Shown here: positions 1 through 9,428 of the stretch, one piece after another | How positions within the stretch are numbered: the stretch's first letter is position 1 | Layout of the letters: each line of letters starts with the position of its first letter | Source: Thermoplasmata archaeon | Lineage (GTDB): Archaea > Thermoplasmatota > Thermoplasmata > Thermoplasmatales > Thermoplasmataceae | Direction: 5' to 3' | NCBI GenBank assembly: GCA_021794355.1 | Contig: JAJYRA010000004.1 | Span: 1 to 52,384, forward strand | Length of the DNA: 52,384 nucleotides | The notes under the pieces: model-generated | What the model saw: the letters and a program-made list of their open reading frames with translations, nothing else | Told to the model about the DNA's origin: nothing | Database searches by the model: none | Translations under genes and position numbers: made by a program

Positions 1-285
1 TTTTGATGAATATCTTATGGCTCTTTTCCTGTACATGAAGAACTCTTCATGTTTCAGGGAATAATCGGGTATCCTTGAATCCCTCTTCAGGGGTGTTATG
101 AAATACAATCCGTCAGTATTCATCTTATCAAAGTTATCATCGTCTATGAAACCACGATCCATGACGAATAATGTTCCGGGAGACATCTCCTTTTCTGTTT
201 TTCTGAGAGTATCAATATCTGCTATGCTTCCTGGAACCAATCTTACATGAACTGAAGAACAAGGAAAAATCAGGAAGAACGTTGA
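1..285 (-). pseudogene. IS4/IS1634-like transposase fragment, cut by the window edge
   Basis: Reading the minus strand from about 285 down to 1 gives an open frame containing PGSIADIDTL, then VMDRGFIDDDNF and FITPLKRDSR. The DRGF block with the following beta-strand is typical of the second catalytic Asp region of DDE transposases of the IS4/IS1634 type. The frame is closed upstream by a stop at 286-288, and no start with a full N-terminal domain follows, so the 5' part is missing or decayed. The fragment runs off the left edge. I infer a degraded insertion sequence; the exact family is uncertain. Confidence 0.7.
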
Positions 286-593
286 TTATTTGAAGGACTT
301 ATAAGAATGTGGTCAATGATAGTTCCTCGTCGAAAACTTAAAAATCCATCAGATCAGAAAAGGGACCACTGCATGCTACCTCCTCATCAATGCGTTGAAG
401 AAGTCCAGTTGAATTGAATTAAGAATGGTACTTCTATTTAGTAATTATTCGACTTTCAAGGAACACTTTTACGTTAAATTTCATAGGAAAATTAATATAC
501 TATGAAAGGAGGCAACGAATACAATTGAAGAAAGAGCCCTATATTGACTATTTTTCTGAAAATACTATGAACTTAAGTATGTGGTTTTAGATC
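286..593. other. intergenic stretch, probably eroded IS sequence
   Basis: About 300 bases with no convincing gene. On the minus strand short open pieces separated by stops lie just upstream of the transposase fragment and may be its eroded N-terminal half, but I cannot recognise a domain. The right part is AT-rich and leads into the promoter of the binding-protein gene. Confidence 0.4.
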
Positions 594-603
594 AAATATA
601 AAT
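594..603 (+). promoter_or_regulatory. TATA box of the ABC-importer operon
   Basis: The A/T block aaatataaat is centred about 29 nt before the ATG at 628. This is the archaeal TATA-to-start distance expected for a leaderless transcript, and no SD precedes the ATG. Confidence 0.55.
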
Positions 604-627
604 AGAAAATCTCTAATCGTTAGGTTA

Positions 628-2493
628 ATGAAAGATAATTTCAAAAATAGGAAGATCCTAATAGCATTGGGATTGAGTATGTTAATGATTCTCTCAGGCC
701 TCTCATTTTTTGCGGCAGGAGCGAATTCATCGGGTATTCTGGTTGCAAGCAATGCAACCTCAGGTACATCGACTAATAATAATAGCACCCTTTATCTCTC
801 GCCTGGCCCAAGTCCAGCGTTTACGAATGATTTTAACCCATATAACATATGGACAGGCCCTACAGGTATAATGGGAATGATCTATGAACCCTTGCTCCAG
901 GTAAATACATACAACGGAACCGTGTTACCATGGCTTGCCACCGGCTATTCCTTCAGTCACAATGGTTTATACCTGAATATGACCCTGAGACACAATGTAA
1001 CCTTCTCCAACGGACAACCCTTTAATTCTTATGACGTGGTTTATACTTTCAATATACAGAAAAAGGTGGTAGATGGCTGGGCGGCAATTGAAAACATTTC
1101 AGCCCCGAGCCTTTATAAAGTTACCTTTAAATTCTATACACCGCAGACAAACTATCTCTTTTACATAGGATGTACTGCCATAATGCCAACAAACCAGACA
1201 TGGGAACAACAGACAAACAGCACAGGTTTCCCTGATCCCCAGAGCGCCGTTGTAACAGACCCAATTGGGACGGGACCATATACGTTGCAGAGTTTCAGCC
1301 CTCAAAAGATTGTGCTGGTAAGAAATCCCCATTACTGGCAGCCTGGCTTACCAAAAATCGATAAGTTAGTCTATGTTGATTACACCAGTAACAGTGCTTT
1401 GGCCCTGGCTCTTGCTGAGGGAAAGGTGCAGTGGGCATCCGTCTTTGAACCCAATGTAACATCGCTTTTCGTTCACAATAACCCCACGTATAATCATTAC
1501 TGGTATCCACCCGGACAACCTGTTACTATGATGATTAATGATCAGACTCCATTTTTGAATGAGAGTTATGTAAGGCAGGCTATCAGTCTTGCCATTAACA
1601 GGACAGCCATCTGCCAGATCGGAGAGTATGGATATGAGCCACCAGCCAATGGAGCAAACATTCTGTCTCAGCAATTAAATTTCCTGAACAACACAAATGC
1701 TCAAAAGGCTACCAGTCTTGCCAAATTCAATCCTTCCGGTGCACTTGCTCTCCTTGAATCCCATGGATTTAAGCTTAATGCCAAGAAGCAACTGGAATAT
1801 AAAAACGGTACCTTGGTTCCGACCATCTCACTCATGTCTGTATCAGGATACACTGATTGGGATACAGATATAACCATAATCGCTTCCGATCTCAAAGCTA
1901 TTGGAATAAATGTAGTTACCACAACCCCTACGGACAGCGTTCTTCAAAGTGACATTGGAAGTGGTAATTACCAGATGGCTCTAGATACAGTAACAGGCAT
2001 TGGTCCAAACCCATGGTATGATTACAGTGGATTAGTGGGACCCGTAACACCCATAGGAAAGACGGCCTTTGTAAATGAAGAAAGGTGGAATGCCACTGGA
2101 ACAGACTTCATGAGTGCTTACAACAACTTTACACTGACCGGAAACCTCACCCTGCAGGATAAATATATCAACGAAATGGCGGGAGTTATGTTAAACCAGA
2201 TGCCAATAGTACCCCTAGTCTACTCAGGTGACTGGTATGAATACGTTAACAATACCATAGGTGGATGGCCAAATCAGGCAAATCCATATTGGATTCCAAT
2301 GCCATGGTACCCTCACCCAGCAGAAGTAGTTGTTTTGCATCTATATCCCCTGACATCTAAATCAACCACATCTGGTAAGCCCATCTCCACGGTGACTTAC
2401 GAATATATTGGTGCTGCAGTGGTAATAGGAATAGTGGCCGCAGTGTCTGCCGTAACATATATGGGAAAAAGACAAAAGAAGAGGAATGATTAA
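628..2493 (+). CDS. ABC transporter substrate-binding protein, family 5 (Opp/Dpp type), membrane anchored
   Basis: This 621-aa extracytoplasmic protein captures the substrate for the importer encoded just downstream. An N-terminal hydrophobic signal segment (about residues 10-32) is followed by a Ser/Thr/Asn-rich linker. The family 5 binding fold follows, with typical stretches such as IMGMIYEPLL, the LRHNVTFSNGQPFNSYDV block and the DPIGTGPY block near residue 215. A C-terminal membrane helix (about 590-612) ends in basic residues, an anchor seen in other archaeal family 5 binding proteins. Many N-x-S/T sequons fit an N-glycosylated surface protein. The ATG start sits at leaderless distance from a TATA box. 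Family 5 proteins bind peptides, nickel or oligosaccharides; the nearby TrmB-like regulator and beta-glycosidase favour a sugar (inference). Confidence 0.9.
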   Translation: MKDNFKNRKILIALGLSMLMILSGLSFFAAGANSSGILVASNATSGTSTNNNSTLYLSPGPSPAFTNDFNPYNIWTGPTGIMGMIYEPLLQVNTYNGTVLPWLATGYSFSHNGLYLNMTLRHNVTFSNGQPFNSYDVVYTFNIQKKVVDGWAAIENISAPSLYKVTFKFYTPQTNYLFYIGCTAIMPTNQTWEQQTNSTGFPDPQSAVVTDPIGTGPYTLQSFSPQKIVLVRNPHYWQPGLPKIDKLVYVDYTSNSALALALAEGKVQWASVFEPNVTSLFVHNNPTYNHYWYPPGQPVTMMINDQTPFLNESYVRQAISLAINRTAICQIGEYGYEPPANGANILSQQLNFLNNTNAQKATSLAKFNPSGALALLESHGFKLNAKKQLEYKNGTLVPTISLMSVSGYTDWDTDITIIASDLKAIGINVVTTTPTDSVLQSDIGSGNYQMALDTVTGIGPNPWYDYSGLVGPVTPIGKTAFVNEERWNATGTDFMSAYNNFTLTGNLTLQDKYINEMAGVMLNQMPIVPLVYSGDWYEYVNNTIGGWPNQANPYWIPMPWYPHPAEVVVLHLYPLTSKSTTSGKPISTVTYEYIGAAVVIGIVAAVSAVTYMGKRQKKRND

Positions 2494-2511
2494 GAATCAT
2501 TCCCTATATGG

Positions 2512-3528
2512 GTGATCATAACGGCTATTCCAATTAAATATATTTTAAAAAGATTAACTATTTTTATAGGTGTTTTCTTTGGCGCTCTTACTTTAAATTT
2601 TGTTTTGCCCAGGCTGATGCCAGGTGATCCTGCAGAAGTCGTTTATGAAGATTTATTGAAGGACTCCGGTGGAACTTTGAATGTAACCTATTTACACCAA
2701 CTGGAATCGGAGTATGGCATTTCAACAACCAAGCCCATATGGGACCAGTATTTTACCTATCTGAATGATCTATTCCACGGGAATTTGGGTATATCCATTT
2801 CATTCTATCCAACACCTGTATCCAAGATACTTGAGGAGGCATTGCCATGGACCCTTTTTCTCGTTATTTCTGCAGTTACAATTTCCTTCTTCGTGGGAAA
2901 CAGGTTGGGAAGGTATGCTGGAATTAACAGGAACACAGGCAAGGATCTTGCAATTGATCTTTTTTCAATGTTTATGGCAGCCTTTCCGGCCTTCGTGCTT
3001 GCGTTCATCATGCTAGATGTATTCTCCGTTTACGGAAAGTTATTCCCCATAGGTGGTGCTTATTCTTCATCGGTCAACATGGGATTCAATATACCATTCA
3101 TAATAAGTGCCATGTATCATGCTGTTCTACCGGTGGGTACCATAATACTCACATCCTTGGGGGGTTGGGTTCTTGGAATGAGGAATAATATTATTCCAAA
3201 CGTGAATAGTGATTATATCAACTTTTCACAGAATCTAGGAATGAAGGATTATCAGATCAAAAGTATCGCCTATAGAAATGCACTTTTACCCAATTTAACT
3301 GGTTTTTCAATGTCCATAGGTCTGTCTGTGAGTGGAGTTATCATAGAAGAATCCATTTTCTCCTATCCAGGCGTTGGCATGTATATGATTACAGCCATAG
3401 ACAACCTGGATTATCCCCTCTTACAGGGAATATTCCTGATGGTTATAATAGCTGTCCTTGTTGGTAATTTGATAGTGGACATACTCCTTGGATTCCTTGA
3501 TCCAAGAATAAAACAGGAGGGTGAGTAA
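2512..3528 (+). CDS. ABC transporter permease, DppB/OppB type
   Basis: 338-aa inner-membrane subunit of the Opp/Dpp-type importer. The N-terminal helix (KRLTIFIGVFFGALTLNFVLPRLMPGDP) carries the family-typical start of DppB proteins, including the LPGDP-like motif. Five further hydrophobic segments follow, with an EAA-like cytoplasmic loop around residues 235-260 (YINFSQNLGMKDYQI) that contacts the ATPase. The C-terminus shows the usual SYPGVGMY and DPRIK motifs. It starts with GTG, 18 nt after the binding-protein gene, and its end overlaps the next permease by 8 nt, so the genes are co-transcribed. Length matches the family. Confidence 0.92.
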   Translation: MIITAIPIKYILKRLTIFIGVFFGALTLNFVLPRLMPGDPAEVVYEDLLKDSGGTLNVTYLHQLESEYGISTTKPIWDQYFTYLNDLFHGNLGISISFYPTPVSKILEEALPWTLFLVISAVTISFFVGNRLGRYAGINRNTGKDLAIDLFSMFMAAFPAFVLAFIMLDVFSVYGKLFPIGGAYSSSVNMGFNIPFIISAMYHAVLPVGTIILTSLGGWVLGMRNNIIPNVNSDYINFSQNLGMKDYQIKSIAYRNALLPNLTGFSMSIGLSVSGVIIEESIFSYPGVGMYMITAIDNLDYPLLQGIFLMVIIAVLVGNLIVDILLGFLDPRIKQEGE

Positions 3529-4483
3529 GATTCAGGAGAACAGGTCCATTGGAAACTTTAGGGGAGAGTTTGTAAAAAATAAACTCATAAACTCCCTTAA
3601 AAAATTATTAAAACCCTTTGGATTGTTGCTTGCCAATAATAAATCCAAGGCTGGTTTCGTTTTGCTGATGGGAATGATAATTTTCTCCATCGTGGGAGTG
3701 TTTTATACCCCATATGCCCCAGATGCATACCTATTCAAGAAATCCCTGGGTCCAAGTTCCAGTCACCTACTGGGAACAACAGGTTATGGCCAGGACGTTT
3801 TTTCACAGTTACTGGGAGGAGCCGCTCCCACCCTAATGGTAGGTTTTTCAGTGGGTATTCTCGGAACCTTGATATCTGTATTTGTTGGAGTTCTCTCAGG
3901 CTTTGCCTCCAAGCGGGTCAATGAATTGATCAATGGCATAGTTAACATTTTCCTTGTAATACCTGGAGTTTTATTGATCATGTTATTCGGGGCATACTTT
4001 CTCGGTTTACACCAGAATCTCGGTTATCTGTCCACTGTCCTCATACTGGTCATAACTGGATGGGCATTCGGAGCCAGAACCTTTCGTTCGGTTACCCTTT
4101 CAGTGGCCAAACGTGACTATATTCTTTCATCCATATTGGTAGGAGAAAGGAAATTAAGCATTATTTTCAGGCAGATTATTAAATCCATCATGCCAGTTAT
4201 AGTTTCCAACTTTTTCTTTACTGCCATGTATGGTACCATGGGACTGACATTTGTTGAGTACCTTGGGGTTGGTAACTTGAATCAGGTAAACTGGGGAACA
4301 ATGCTGTACTGGGCAATTAACAACGAAGCATATCTGGTTGGAGAATGGTGGTGGATATTACCTCCAGCCATTCTCATATCCGTACTGATGTTTGCATTTA
4401 TACTGTTAAACTTTGGAATGGATGAAATCGCAAACCCAGCTCTCAGGGTTTTTCAAACAAAGAAACATAGGGTGAAGGCATGA
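3521..4483 (+). CDS. ABC transporter permease, DppC/OppC type
   Basis: 320-aa second permease subunit. A first helix (about 45-67) is followed by the domain typical of DppC N-termini (YTPYAPDAYLFKKSLGPSSSHLLGTTGYGQDVFSQLL). The transport domain has about five helices and an EAA-like loop (ITGWAFGARTFRSVTLSVAKRDYI). The GTG start lies directly after an aggagg SD-like run inside the end of the previous gene, which leaves unusually short spacing; a start a few codons downstream is possible. The 3' end overlaps the first ATPase gene by 4 nt (ATGA). Confidence 0.9.
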   Translation: MSKIQENRSIGNFRGEFVKNKLINSLKKLLKPFGLLLANNKSKAGFVLLMGMIIFSIVGVFYTPYAPDAYLFKKSLGPSSSHLLGTTGYGQDVFSQLLGGAAPTLMVGFSVGILGTLISVFVGVLSGFASKRVNELINGIVNIFLVIPGVLLIMLFGAYFLGLHQNLGYLSTVLILVITGWAFGARTFRSVTLSVAKRDYILSSILVGERKLSIIFRQIIKSIMPVIVSNFFFTAMYGTMGLTFVEYLGVGNLNQVNWGTMLYWAINNEAYLVGEWWWILPPAILISVLMFAFILLNFGMDEIANPALRVFQTKKHRVKA

Positions 4484-5277
4484 GTGTTCTCAATATAGAA
4501 GATCTATCAAAGGAATTTACAGTTAGAAAAAGCCTTACCAGGGCTGGCGTAATCAGGGCTCTGGATCATGTGAACATTGAATTAAGGGAAAAAGAGGTAC
4601 TTGGAATAGTAGGCTCCAGTGGCAGTGGTAAGAGTACCCTTGCAAGATTGATGGTGCTCCTATACAGACCCACTTCAGGTAAGATATTATTTGATGGAAC
4701 AGATGTTTCAAAATATAAGGGCAGAAAACTCCGAGAATATCGGAGTAATATCCAGATGGTATTCCAGGATCCATATGCTTCACTGGACCCGTTTCACAAT
4801 GTTGAATGGCATATTAAAAGACCATTGATAATAAATGGATATACTGGAAATGTCAAGGATAAAATTGATGATCTATTGACTGAGGTCAGGCTTGATCCAC
4901 CAGCCCAATTCAGGGACAAGTTTCCCCATCAAATGTCCGGTGGGCAGAGGCAGAGGGTTTACATGGCAAGGGCCCTTGCCACGGGTCCAAAAATCCTCAT
5001 TGCAGATGAACCTGTTTCAATGCTGGACGTTTCTCTCAGGGTGGAAATACTGGAGCTCCTGCTTTCACTCAGGGATTCCATGGGAATAAGTATCATTTAT
5101 ATTACCCATGATCTGAACACTGTGAGCATGATTACGGATAGAATTTACGTACTGAACAGGGGTAGGGTGGTTGAGTCTGGATCAACCAAACAGGTCATAG
5201 ATAATCCCGTGGAAGATTATACAAGGAGATTGATCGGAGCTGCACCTGATCCATTTAAGAAAATAGAGGTGGATTAG
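4480..5277 (+). CDS. ABC transporter ATP-binding protein, Opp/Dpp type, first of two
   Basis: 265-aa cytoplasmic ATPase driving the importer. Walker A GSSGSGKST is near residue 45, the Q-loop is in MVFQDPYASLDP, the signature is MSGGQRQR, Walker B is ILIADEPVSMLD, and the H-loop is ITHDL. The ASLDP block and the sequence after the Q-loop are typical of the DppF/OppF branch. The C-terminal oligo-HPY extension is minimal. It overlaps the upstream permease by 4 nt and abuts the second ATPase exactly (stop at 5275-5277, next start at 5278), so the two ATPases should be made together and pair as a heterodimer. Confidence 0.93.
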   Translation: MSVLNIEDLSKEFTVRKSLTRAGVIRALDHVNIELREKEVLGIVGSSGSGKSTLARLMVLLYRPTSGKILFDGTDVSKYKGRKLREYRSNIQMVFQDPYASLDPFHNVEWHIKRPLIINGYTGNVKDKIDDLLTEVRLDPPAQFRDKFPHQMSGGQRQRVYMARALATGPKILIADEPVSMLDVSLRVEILELLLSLRDSMGISIIYITHDLNTVSMITDRIYVLNRGRVVESGSTKQVIDNPVEDYTRRLIGAAPDPFKKIEVD

Positions 5278-6255
5278 GTGAATGAAGCAATAAGCATTAA
5301 CAACCTGACCGTTGGATACCACTGGGAAAATGGCTTTTCCATCGTAATTAAAGACTTCAACCTGGACATTCCAAATGGAATTATATTTGGTATAGCGGGT
5401 GAATCCGGATCCGGTAAGAGCACCCTTGCCCAGGCAATTTATCATTCCTTGAAATATCCAGGAGAAATAACCTCCGGGAAGGTTATATACAACGGCATCG
5501 ATCTTTTGAAGACTCCAAAGAATGAACTGAGGAGAATGAGAGCTATGGATCTGACCTTCATACCACAAGCCGCAATGAATGCACTAAATCCTGTTAAAAG
5601 AATAGGAGATCAATTCAATGATGTGCTGGAGGCCCATGGAAAGAATTTTGCAGAATTCCAGCATGATATAATTGATGTCCTGAACATGGTCAGATTGGGG
5701 TCCGAGGTCCTGAATAATTATCCCCATGAACTGAGTGGAGGAATGAGGCAGAGGACTGTCATTGCCATGGCGCTGGTTCTATCTCCCAACCTTGTAATTC
5801 TGGATGAACCTACCACGGGTTTGGACGTATTGGTGGAGCATGATATTCTTGTTGATTTAAAGAAAATACAGAGAAAGAAACAGCTCACAATGATAATGAT
5901 CACACACGATCTGTCCATTCTTTACGAAATTTCCGATCAGATTGCAATGATGTATGCCGGTGAGATTACAGAATATGGAGATCGAGATACAATGCTTATG
6001 TCACCGGCACATCCCTATAATTACCTTCTGTTGAAAAGCATTCCAAGAATAGGGGTTAAGAAATATGATGGAATAAAGCTAACCGGCAATCCAACAAACT
6101 TCAACGAAGGTAACAAAGGTTGCCAGTTCATTTCAAGATGTCCCTTTAAAACCTATGACTGTGAGATAAACCACCCAGTACTGGAAAAGGAGAAAGACAG
6201 AACTCACTATTTTCGTTGTATCAGGTACCCAGAGTGGATGAAAGAACAAGGTTAA
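5278..6255 (+). CDS. ABC transporter ATP-binding protein with C-terminal oligopeptide-transporter extension
   Basis: 325-aa partner ATPase. Motifs are Walker A GESGSGKST (about residue 42), Q-loop TFIPQAAMNALNPV, signature LSGGMRQRT, Walker B LVILDEPTTGLDV and H-loop ITHDLSIL. The NALNPV block is typical of the DppD/OppD branch. The C-terminal about 70 residues form the oligo_HPY extension, with SRCPFKTYDC and further cysteines; some members of this family bind an Fe-S cluster there, which I cannot confirm here. It starts with GTG directly after the previous stop and ends the five-gene importer operon. Confidence 0.93.
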   Translation: MNEAISINNLTVGYHWENGFSIVIKDFNLDIPNGIIFGIAGESGSGKSTLAQAIYHSLKYPGEITSGKVIYNGIDLLKTPKNELRRMRAMDLTFIPQAAMNALNPVKRIGDQFNDVLEAHGKNFAEFQHDIIDVLNMVRLGSEVLNNYPHELSGGMRQRTVIAMALVLSPNLVILDEPTTGLDVLVEHDILVDLKKIQRKKQLTMIMITHDLSILYEISDQIAMMYAGEITEYGDRDTMLMSPAHPYNYLLLKSIPRIGVKKYDGIKLTGNPTNFNEGNKGCQFISRCPFKTYDCEINHPVLEKEKDRTHYFRCIRYPEWMKEQG

Positions 6256-6436
6256 CAATAATTCGTGATATATTCTCCTAGCTTTCCGTTGTTGCTTGCG
6301 GAAACTACACGGGCTTAATTTACCCATTCTGCTTGATGATTTATCGCTCTTTTGTCTCCCCTTATAATTTCCCTATGTGGGATAAATTGAACAGGCCATG
6401 TGATGATATTTAATAGGATATTTAGATTATGAGAAT

Positions 6437-7459
6437 GTGCAGGAAAATTTATTTGAGGGTCTGAGCAAGTTTGGACTAACGAGCTATGAAATCAAGATTT
6501 ACGAATCCCTACTTCTCAAAGGACCGATGACGTCTACAAATATTGTTAAGGAGACAAGTATTCCACAGCCAAGGGTTTATGATCTGTTCAGTTCACTGGA
6601 AAAAAAGGGATTCATCGAAAGCAGTTTCGGAAAGAAAAAACTGTACAGGGCAATCCCAATTTCAACCATTATGGAAAGGGAGAAGAAATGGCTGGACTCC
6701 TATAGCTTCAATTTAGAACACTACGTGCAGAACAAGAAGATCTACACCAATGATTATTCCCCCTTTTTGTCACTGGTTGAGGGAGAAAAACAGGTTACAG
6801 AGAAGATGATTTCACTCATAACTGAGACGGAGGATGAATTGATCCTTTCAACAAGCTATGAAAGATTCAAGATTCTCTATCCCTTCATTGAGAAGCTGAG
6901 CCTTAAGAAGGCCACCCTGTGTATAATTGTTTTCCTATCACCAAGACAAACAGTCGAGGAGAAAATTGAAGGAAACTGCTTCATCCGAACCATGATGGGA
7001 AACCCCATTGAATTATTGATTTCTGACAGAAAAAACTGCACAATGAAGGTGGAAAGTAAAGAGCGGAAGAATGAAGTGGCTCTCTATTTTGAGGAAGATA
7101 ATTTTATTCATGTGATTTCCTATTACTTTAACCAATCCCTCTGGAAATATGCAAGTATATATCTGGATCAGATCAGCGACGAATGCATTCGCTTCAGAAC
7201 CATATGGCTTGCGTGTGACATAATTGAATATTTTTTGGATCAGGGCTATAGAATTAAATCACATCTTGAAGGCTTCTATAAGGATGATTTCAGGAAGATG
7301 GATGGGGAAATAGTAAGGGTTGAAAAAATTCCCTTTGTGAAAAATACTTTTTTCCTGAAGACCAGGAACGAAGAGTTTTCAGTGGGTGGAAAAACTTCCT
7401 CCATTGAAAAGATACGTATGCTATTTCTTCAATTGAAACCTGAAATACTACAAAAGTAA
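6437..7459 (+). CDS. TrmB-like transcriptional regulator
   Basis: 340-aa DNA-binding protein. The N-terminal 80 residues form a TrmB-type winged helix, with GLTSYEIKIYESLLLKGPMT, the TNIVKETSIPQPRVYDLFSS recognition-helix region and a wing. A short linker leads to a C-terminal domain resembling the PLD-like/effector region of longer TrmB proteins. TrmB proteins of Thermococcales sense sugars and control sugar ABC transporters and glycosidases. This gene lies between an ABC importer and a beta-glycosidase on the same strand, so it probably controls one or both (inference). It starts with GTG, about 25 nt after a TATA-like atatttaata, and is likely transcribed separately from the importer. Confidence 0.8.
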   Translation: MQENLFEGLSKFGLTSYEIKIYESLLLKGPMTSTNIVKETSIPQPRVYDLFSSLEKKGFIESSFGKKKLYRAIPISTIMEREKKWLDSYSFNLEHYVQNKKIYTNDYSPFLSLVEGEKQVTEKMISLITETEDELILSTSYERFKILYPFIEKLSLKKATLCIIVFLSPRQTVEEKIEGNCFIRTMMGNPIELLISDRKNCTMKVESKERKNEVALYFEEDNFIHVISYYFNQSLWKYASIYLDQISDECIRFRTIWLACDIIEYFLDQGYRIKSHLEGFYKDDFRKMDGEIVRVEKIPFVKNTFFLKTRNEEFSVGGKTSSIEKIRMLFLQLKPEILQK

Positions 7460-7507
7460 GTATAGTACATTTCATAATATTCAAATATGGTAAGTTCATA
7501 AATTATA

Positions 7508-8962
7508 ATGTTTCCAAAAAACTTCAAAATTGGGTTCTCAGAGGCAGGTTTCCAGTTCGAAATGGGACTGACGGGTAAGGATGAAAATACAGATTGGTTT
7601 AAATGGTCTCATAATCAGTCTAATATGGAAAAACATATGGTTTCAGGTGATAACCCGGAGGATGGAGCTGCCTATTGGGAGCTTTACAGGAAAGATCACG
7701 ACATGGCTCAGTATATTGGCATGAATGCTGCAAGAATAGGAACTGAATGGTCAAGGATTTTTCCCAAATCCACAGAACATATCCCAGTTGAAATTAAGGA
7801 AAACAATAATGATATCGTGGACATAAAAATTACGAATGAAACCATACATCAACTGGAAGCTTCCTGCGATCAGGAAGCCGTAAATCATTATATGGAAATA
7901 TTCAAGGATATTAAGGGCAGGGGATGGTATTTGGTAATCAACCTCTTTCACTGGTCTCTGCCACTCTGGATAAACGATCCGGAAAGGAGGGAGAAAAGCG
8001 AGGAAGGTTCTATTGGTAATTGTTTCGATAAAAAGACTGTGGTCGAATTTTCCAAGTACGCTGCATTTATGGCTTATAAGTTTGGAGATTTGGCCGACAG
8101 ATTTGCCACAATGAACGAACCAAATGAAGTGTTCAAGACATGCAGTGATGACAAGAGAGTCGAATCATACCACATTAGAATGAAATACTTCATAGAGGCT
8201 CATGCGAGAGCCTATGATGTAATGAGGAACTTTACAAAAAAGGAAATTGGGATCATTTATGCCAACGGGGATGTACAATCACTTAACAACGAAGATCCGG
8301 CACTGAAAAACGAGGTTGAATATGAACAGAGGTATTCTTTTTTTGATGCGCTTTTGAAGGGCGATGTCAGCTGGTACACAAATGCGTGCAGGAGGAAGAA
8401 TATAATTCATGGAGAGAACCAAAGGGATGACCTTAAGGGAAGAATGGACTGGATTGGTGTGAACTATTATAGCAGAAATGTGGTGAAGAGAACAGAGAAG
8501 GGATATGAAAACGTTAAAGGGCTTGGTTATGACACGGGGTGGATATCCTACGAAAAATCACTGGACGGAAGATCGGTGACGGAAACTGGATGGGAGATCT
8601 ATCCTGAGGGGATTTATAATGTTTTGATGAGCTATCACAACAAGTATCATCTTCCAATGATGATAACGGAAAATGGGATGGCAGATGATAATGATATACT
8701 GAGACCCAGATACCTTGTATCCCACCTGAGTAATATTGAAAGAGCCATAGAAGATGGCGCCCGGGTTGAGGGTTATTTTCACTGGGCACTTACAGATAAT
8801 TTCGAATGGGGAAGTGGTTTCTCCAAAAAATTTGGACTTCTCAAGATAGATTATTCTTCCAAGAGAAGGTACTACCGTCCCAGTGCACTGGTTCTTAAGG
8901 AAATTACAAAGTATGGAGGCATACCTCCAGAACTGGAATGGATGATTCAAGATAAATTCTGA
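7508..8962 (+). CDS. glycoside hydrolase family 1 beta-glycosidase (LacS-like)
   Basis: 484-aa enzyme hydrolysing beta-linked glucosides or galactosides by a retaining mechanism. The N-terminus (FPKNFKIGFSEAGFQFEMG, then NTDWFKW) closely follows Sulfolobus LacS. The acid/base Glu is E204 in TMNEPN and the nucleophile is E388 in ITENG; both fall at nearly the same positions as E206 and E387 of LacS, and the length is also LacS-like. No signal peptide is present, so it should act in the cytoplasm on sugars brought in by the upstream importer. It starts with ATG 48 nt after the TrmB-like gene. Confidence 0.93.
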   Translation: MFPKNFKIGFSEAGFQFEMGLTGKDENTDWFKWSHNQSNMEKHMVSGDNPEDGAAYWELYRKDHDMAQYIGMNAARIGTEWSRIFPKSTEHIPVEIKENNNDIVDIKITNETIHQLEASCDQEAVNHYMEIFKDIKGRGWYLVINLFHWSLPLWINDPERREKSEEGSIGNCFDKKTVVEFSKYAAFMAYKFGDLADRFATMNEPNEVFKTCSDDKRVESYHIRMKYFIEAHARAYDVMRNFTKKEIGIIYANGDVQSLNNEDPALKNEVEYEQRYSFFDALLKGDVSWYTNACRRKNIIHGENQRDDLKGRMDWIGVNYYSRNVVKRTEKGYENVKGLGYDTGWISYEKSLDGRSVTETGWEIYPEGIYNVLMSYHNKYHLPMMITENGMADDNDILRPRYLVSHLSNIERAIEDGARVEGYFHWALTDNFEWGSGFSKKFGLLKIDYSSKRRYYRPSALVLKEITKYGGIPPELEWMIQDKF

Positions 8963-8971
8963 TTTTCTTCA

Positions 8972-9265
8972 TCATGGTCCAAAAAGAAAGCCCACTCCGC
9001 TTTCAGCCTCCTCGTCCTCATCCTTAATTTTTTTATATATCTCGGAGGCTTCTTTTTCATCTAAAGGTACAATATCTTTACTCATAACATCGTGTACCCT
9101 GCTGAATATACTTTCCTGGCCTTCAATTATGAGAACAATCTTTCCCTCCTTTCCAAGGTTTGTTCCATCCTTCTGAACGATTGTCTGACGGCCCAGAGTG
9201 TCATCAGATAGGATTTTATCAATTTCACCCTTTCTATCTTTGTTTAAAAGATAAACTTTGTACAT
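8972..9265 (-). CDS. conserved-looking hypothetical protein with acidic tail
   Basis: 97-aa soluble protein that I do not recognise. The N-terminal half is beta-rich (MYKVYLLNKDRKGEI, then KEGKIVLIIEG). A helical segment (about 62-82) and a strongly acidic stretch EDEEAESG follow, ending in a hydrophobic GVGFLFGP tail. It is convergent with the glycosidase gene, only 9 nt apart. Clean codon use and a plausible ATG suggest a real gene; no function can be assigned. Confidence 0.6.
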   Translation of the reverse strand: MYKVYLLNKDRKGEIDKILSDDTLGRQTIVQKDGTNLGKEGKIVLIIEGQESIFSRVHDVMSKDIVPLDEKEASEIYKKIKDEDEEAESGVGFLFGP

Positions 9266-9428
9266 ACACGGGTATTTATGAAAATGACTTAATGTTTTCT
9301 TTCTGGTTAGACCACTTTTAATTCATGTCTTCATATATATTTAACCCAATAGGACAACTTTGTCTCAGTAGTTAAGGGGCAGACCATTGAATAAATAGAT
9401 TCATGTAGTAGAGAAGTATGTATTTTTA

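Noticed and set aside
5182-5568. 128-codon ORF antisense to the two importer ATPases
   Set aside because: It is the reverse shadow of two clearly identified ATPase genes with intact motifs.
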